Source: CAZIWJ01 sp964542855
GTDB lineage: Bacteria > Bacteroidota > Bacteroidia > Cytophagales > Cyclobacteriaceae
Assembly (NCBI GenBank): GCA_964542855.1
Contig: CAZIWJ010000174.1
Location: 1-7,775, forward strand
Reading direction: 5' to 3'
DNA: 7,775 bases
Positions 5,725 to 7,775 of this stretch are shown here, in pieces (within the stretch, counting starts at the first letter, position 1; every line of letters begins with the position of its first letter). The notes below the pieces were generated by a model, which saw nothing but the letters and a program-made list of their open reading frames with translations, was not told the origin of the DNA and ran no database searches. Both the position numbers and the translations under genes were made by a program.

Positions 5725-6771
5725 ATGAACCTTTCTTTCGACGTGCTATTATCGTTATTCCCGGAAATTATTAACCACCAGCCTACAGGCGGGAAGGTTA
5801 TCGGTTACTCCCGGAATAAACGCCCTGTTTTCGGCTGGAAAACAGGCTCGGGAAATTCACTGATAAGCCTCATTGGCGGCTGCCATGCCGATGAGCCGGT
5901 TGGTCCCCGCTTCCTGCAGCACCTGGCAGCATATTTACACCATCTTCCTGCCAGTCATTACCTCCTGCAATACTTTACCTGGTACATCGTGCCGCACGTA
6001 AACCCCGACGGTGAAGTTGTTAACCGGAAGTGGTACAACCCAAACGATGCCCACTATGCACTAGGGCAGTACCTGCAGCACGTGGTGCGTGAACTGCCCG
6101 GTGATGATCTTGAATTTGGCTTCCCGGTTAAGGATGAATTTCCCCCACTCCGGCCGGAAAATGAAGCGGTATACCGGTTCTGGAAACAGGCCGGCAAACC
6201 CTTTATATTGCACGCTTCCCTGCACGGTATGGGTAGTAGTTATGGCCCCTGGTTTCTGCTCGATCCGCACCGGGCCGGGCGGCTAAACCTGTTGAAGGAA
6301 CAATGCCGGGAACAGGTGAGCAAAATGGGCTATACCTTAAACGATGAGCCGCGGAACGGGGAAAAAGGATTTTACCGGCTGGAAGAAGGGTTTGCTACCC
6401 ATCCGAACGGGAAAGCCATGCGCAAATTTTTCCAGTCTGCTAACGATGAGGATACCGCCCGCTTGTTCCACGCCAGCAGCATGGAATCGGTTTGCTCACT
6501 GGGGGGCAACTGCCTCACCCTGGTTACGGAAATGCCCCTGTTTCTTTTACCCGACCGTCCGGAAACCCTGCACCACATAGCTGCCGAACGCATGCAATGG
6601 AAGCAACAGTTTAACCAGTGGAAAGCAAAGCTTCATACCGGTAAACTAACCCCGGAAGAGGTGGAACAACAAGCCGGTGAAATGGGCGTGAAATCCATGC
6701 CGGTGCACGACCAGATGAAACTGCAATGGACCTTGCTGGCTGCAGCGCTGGAAACGATTGCCCGCCAGTAA
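5725..6771 (+). CDS. M14-family zinc carboxypeptidase-like protein
   Basis: This 348-residue protein has the catalytic layout of M14 metallocarboxypeptidases, which remove C-terminal residues from peptides or cut related amide bonds. The zinc ligands are in GGCHADEP (His54 and Glu57) and in ILHASLHGMG (His167 as the third ligand). Between them is the typical PHVNPDGE (90-97). RPENEAVYRFW (143-153) corresponds to the SEPET-like segment of the family, and Glu269 in LVTEMPLF is placed as the catalytic general base. There is no signal peptide, so it probably acts in the cytoplasm. That favours a role in peptide processing or recycling over digestion of outside protein; its substrate cannot be told. 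A helical tail (about 280-348) follows the catalytic core. It is divergent from the DUF427 gene, and a promoter for the next gene lies at its 3' end. Confidence 0.85.
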   Translation: MNLSFDVLLSLFPEIINHQPTGGKVIGYSRNKRPVFGWKTGSGNSLISLIGGCHADEPVGPRFLQHLAAYLHHLPASHYLLQYFTWYIVPHVNPDGEVVNRKWYNPNDAHYALGQYLQHVVRELPGDDLEFGFPVKDEFPPLRPENEAVYRFWKQAGKPFILHASLHGMGSSYGPWFLLDPHRAGRLNLLKEQCREQVSKMGYTLNDEPRNGEKGFYRLEEGFATHPNGKAMRKFFQSANDEDTARLFHASSMESVCSLGGNCLTLVTEMPLFLLPDRPETLHHIAAERMQWKQQFNQWKAKLHTGKLTPEEVEQQAGEMGVKSMPVHDQMKLQWTLLAAALETIARQ

Positions 6772-6789
6772 ATAAAGATGGTAAATTTG
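6758..6789 (+). promoter_or_regulatory. Bacteroidota-type promoter for the TonB-dependent receptor gene
   Basis: TAAATTTG (6782-6789) matches the -7 element TAnnTTTG exactly, and is followed by C as is common. A TTG (6758-6760), preceded by A, sits 21 bp upstream and fits a -33 element, although it lacks the first T of TTTG. Transcription would start near 6796, giving a leader of about 85 nt that is AT-rich and includes a run of eight T at 6853-6860. The -33 part lies inside the last codons of the peptidase gene, so the receptor is probably transcribed on its own. Confidence 0.5.
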
Positions 6790-6882
6790 CAAAACCAGCT
6801 AACTAACTTCTGCCGGTGATAGTTACGGTTGTGTTTTATTTAATAGTTCAGATTTTTTTTCTGCGTAAAGAATACTAAAACC

Positions 6883-7775
6883 ATGAAGTTCATTTTCTGT
6901 TTCGGCTTGCTTTGTTTAACTACTTTAACCAGCTACGGCCAGTATAGCGTTTCGGGTAGGGTAGTGGATAATACAGAACAGCAGCCCGTAGAATACGCCA
7001 GCGTAGGCTTGTATAACCTTTCCGACAGTTCCCTGGTGAATGGTGCTGTTAGCCAGCCGGAAGGTTCGTTTACCGTATCCGATGTGCCTTCTGGTACCTA
7101 CTACCTGGTAGTTCAGTTCATGGGATACGATAAACAGGTGGTTTCCGGTATCCGGGTTAACCAGGATGTGCAACTGCGTACCGTAGCCCTGGCGCCTAAC
7201 CAGGAATTACTAGATGAAATTGAAGTTACCGGCAAGAAAATGACGGCCATGAGTAAGGTAGACCGGCAGGTGTTCGATGCTAAGGCCTTCCAGGCCAGCG
7301 AAGGGGGAACGGCCACGGATGTGCTCCGGAATTTACCCTCCGTTACGGTTGGTATCAACGGGGAAATCAGGTCGAGGGGAACAGCCGGTTTCGTTGTTAT
7401 GCTGAATGGCAAACCCCTCCAAACCAGTGCGGAGGTTATTCTGAACCAGTTGCCCGCCAATGCAATCCAGAATATTGAGGTTATTACGGCTCCTTCGGCT
7501 AAATACGACCCCGAAGGTACGGCCGGTATTATTAACATTACCACCAACCAGAACGCCACAGACGGGCTGTTCTCTCAATTCAACGTGCGGGTAGGCTTAC
7601 CCAGTATTGAAGACTATAATAATGCAGCGTACCACCAGCGCTACGGCGGCGATGCAACCGTGAATTACCGAAAAGGACCGTGGAATTTGTCGTTTGGACT
7701 AAGTTACCTGCGCAACGACCAGGGAGGAAGGCGAGTGGGAAATGCATTTACCATCCTGCAGGATACCACCACGTT
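6883..7775 (+). CDS. TonB-dependent outer-membrane receptor, N-terminal part (3' end outside window)
   Basis: The open frame from ATG 6883 runs off the window, giving 297 residues. It starts with a Sec signal peptide (MKFIFCFGLLCLTTLTSYG, about 1-19, with Gln20 as the likely first mature residue). A carboxypeptidase-regulatory-like beta domain follows (about 21-105: YSVSGRVVDN, PVEYASVGLYN, GSFTVSDVPSGTYYLVVQFMGY). LDEIEVTGKK (110-119) lies at the usual TonB-box region. A plug domain comes next (about 125-222: VDRQVFDAKAF, TATDVLRNLPSVTV, VMLNGKPL, IQNIEVITAPSAKYDPEGTAGIINIT). After this the beta barrel begins. The plug style, with IDGKP-like and SAKYDPEG-like motifs, resembles Bacteroidota receptors that carry the outer-membrane beta-barrel family 3 domain; their ligands are mostly unknown. 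No SusD-like gene is visible in the window. It acts in the outer membrane, powered by TonB-ExbBD. Confidence 0.93.
   Translation, partial: MKFIFCFGLLCLTTLTSYGQYSVSGRVVDNTEQQPVEYASVGLYNLSDSSLVNGAVSQPEGSFTVSDVPSGTYYLVVQFMGYDKQVVSGIRVNQDVQLRTVALAPNQELLDEIEVTGKKMTAMSKVDRQVFDAKAFQASEGGTATDVLRNLPSVTVGINGEIRSRGTAGFVVMLNGKPLQTSAEVILNQLPANAIQNIEVITAPSAKYDPEGTAGIINITTNQNATDGLFSQFNVRVGLPSIEDYNNAAYHQRYGGDATVNYRKGPWNLSFGLSYLRNDQGGRRVGNAFTILQDTTT

Noticed and set aside
6799..6860. Possible intrinsic terminator between the peptidase and receptor genes (hairpin taact/agtta plus run of T)
   Set aside because: The stem has only five AT-rich pairs with a 12-base loop, and the T run at 6853-6860 is over 30 bp away from it, so it does not look like a terminator.
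1..7775. CRISPR arrays, tRNA or rRNA genes, riboswitches, toxin-antitoxin or phage genes
   Set aside because: No spaced short repeats, tRNA-like folds or related proteins were seen in any spacer; nearly all of the window is accounted for by the listed genes.

Overview
The window looks like a chromosomal segment of a member of the Bacteroidota, possibly Cytophagales-like, with roughly balanced GC. Three things suggest this. There are two exact or near-exact matches to the Bacteroidota promoter (TTTG or TTG, about 20 bp, TAnnTTTG). The start codons have no clear Shine-Dalgarno sites. The last gene encodes a TonB-dependent receptor with a carboxypeptidase-regulatory-like front domain, a typical Bacteroidota architecture. 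The lineage is inferred from these traits and from protein style, not from a database match.

Positions 1-2378 hold the end of an arginine biosynthesis operon on the + strand: the 3' part of argC, then argJ and argB, tightly spaced. ArgJ moves the acetyl group from N-acetylornithine back to glutamate, ArgB phosphorylates N-acetylglutamate, and ArgC reduces the phosphate to the semialdehyde, so the three serve one cyclic acetylated pathway. A DUF554 membrane protein runs towards them on the - strand, and its 3' end overlaps argB by 12 bp. Its own promoter lies in the 273-bp divergent spacer before mnmE.

Positions 3339-4709 are a complete mnmE (tRNA wobble-uridine modification GTPase). Just past its stop codon is a run of exactly 100 N, flanked on both sides by an identical 55-bp copy of the mnmE 3' end. 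This is most simply an assembly join of two contigs overlapping by one k-mer. However, the mnmE 3' end is also a known integration site for genomic islands, so a real element or an integration scar cannot be excluded. Directly after the second copy is a decayed fragment (about 360 bp) of a COG2865-type ATP-binding/DNA-binding protein gene. It lacks its 5' end, carries a frameshift, and is cut off at its 3' end next to the following gene.

Positions 5231-6771 hold a divergent pair: a DUF427 protein on the - strand and a cytoplasmic M14-type zinc carboxypeptidase on the + strand. After the peptidase, a Bacteroidota-type promoter leads into a secreted, outer-membrane TonB-dependent receptor that runs off the end of the window.

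Most of the window is ordinary housekeeping DNA. The only accessory-looking part is the mnmE 3' junction (about 4662-5230). No convincing new biological system is visible.
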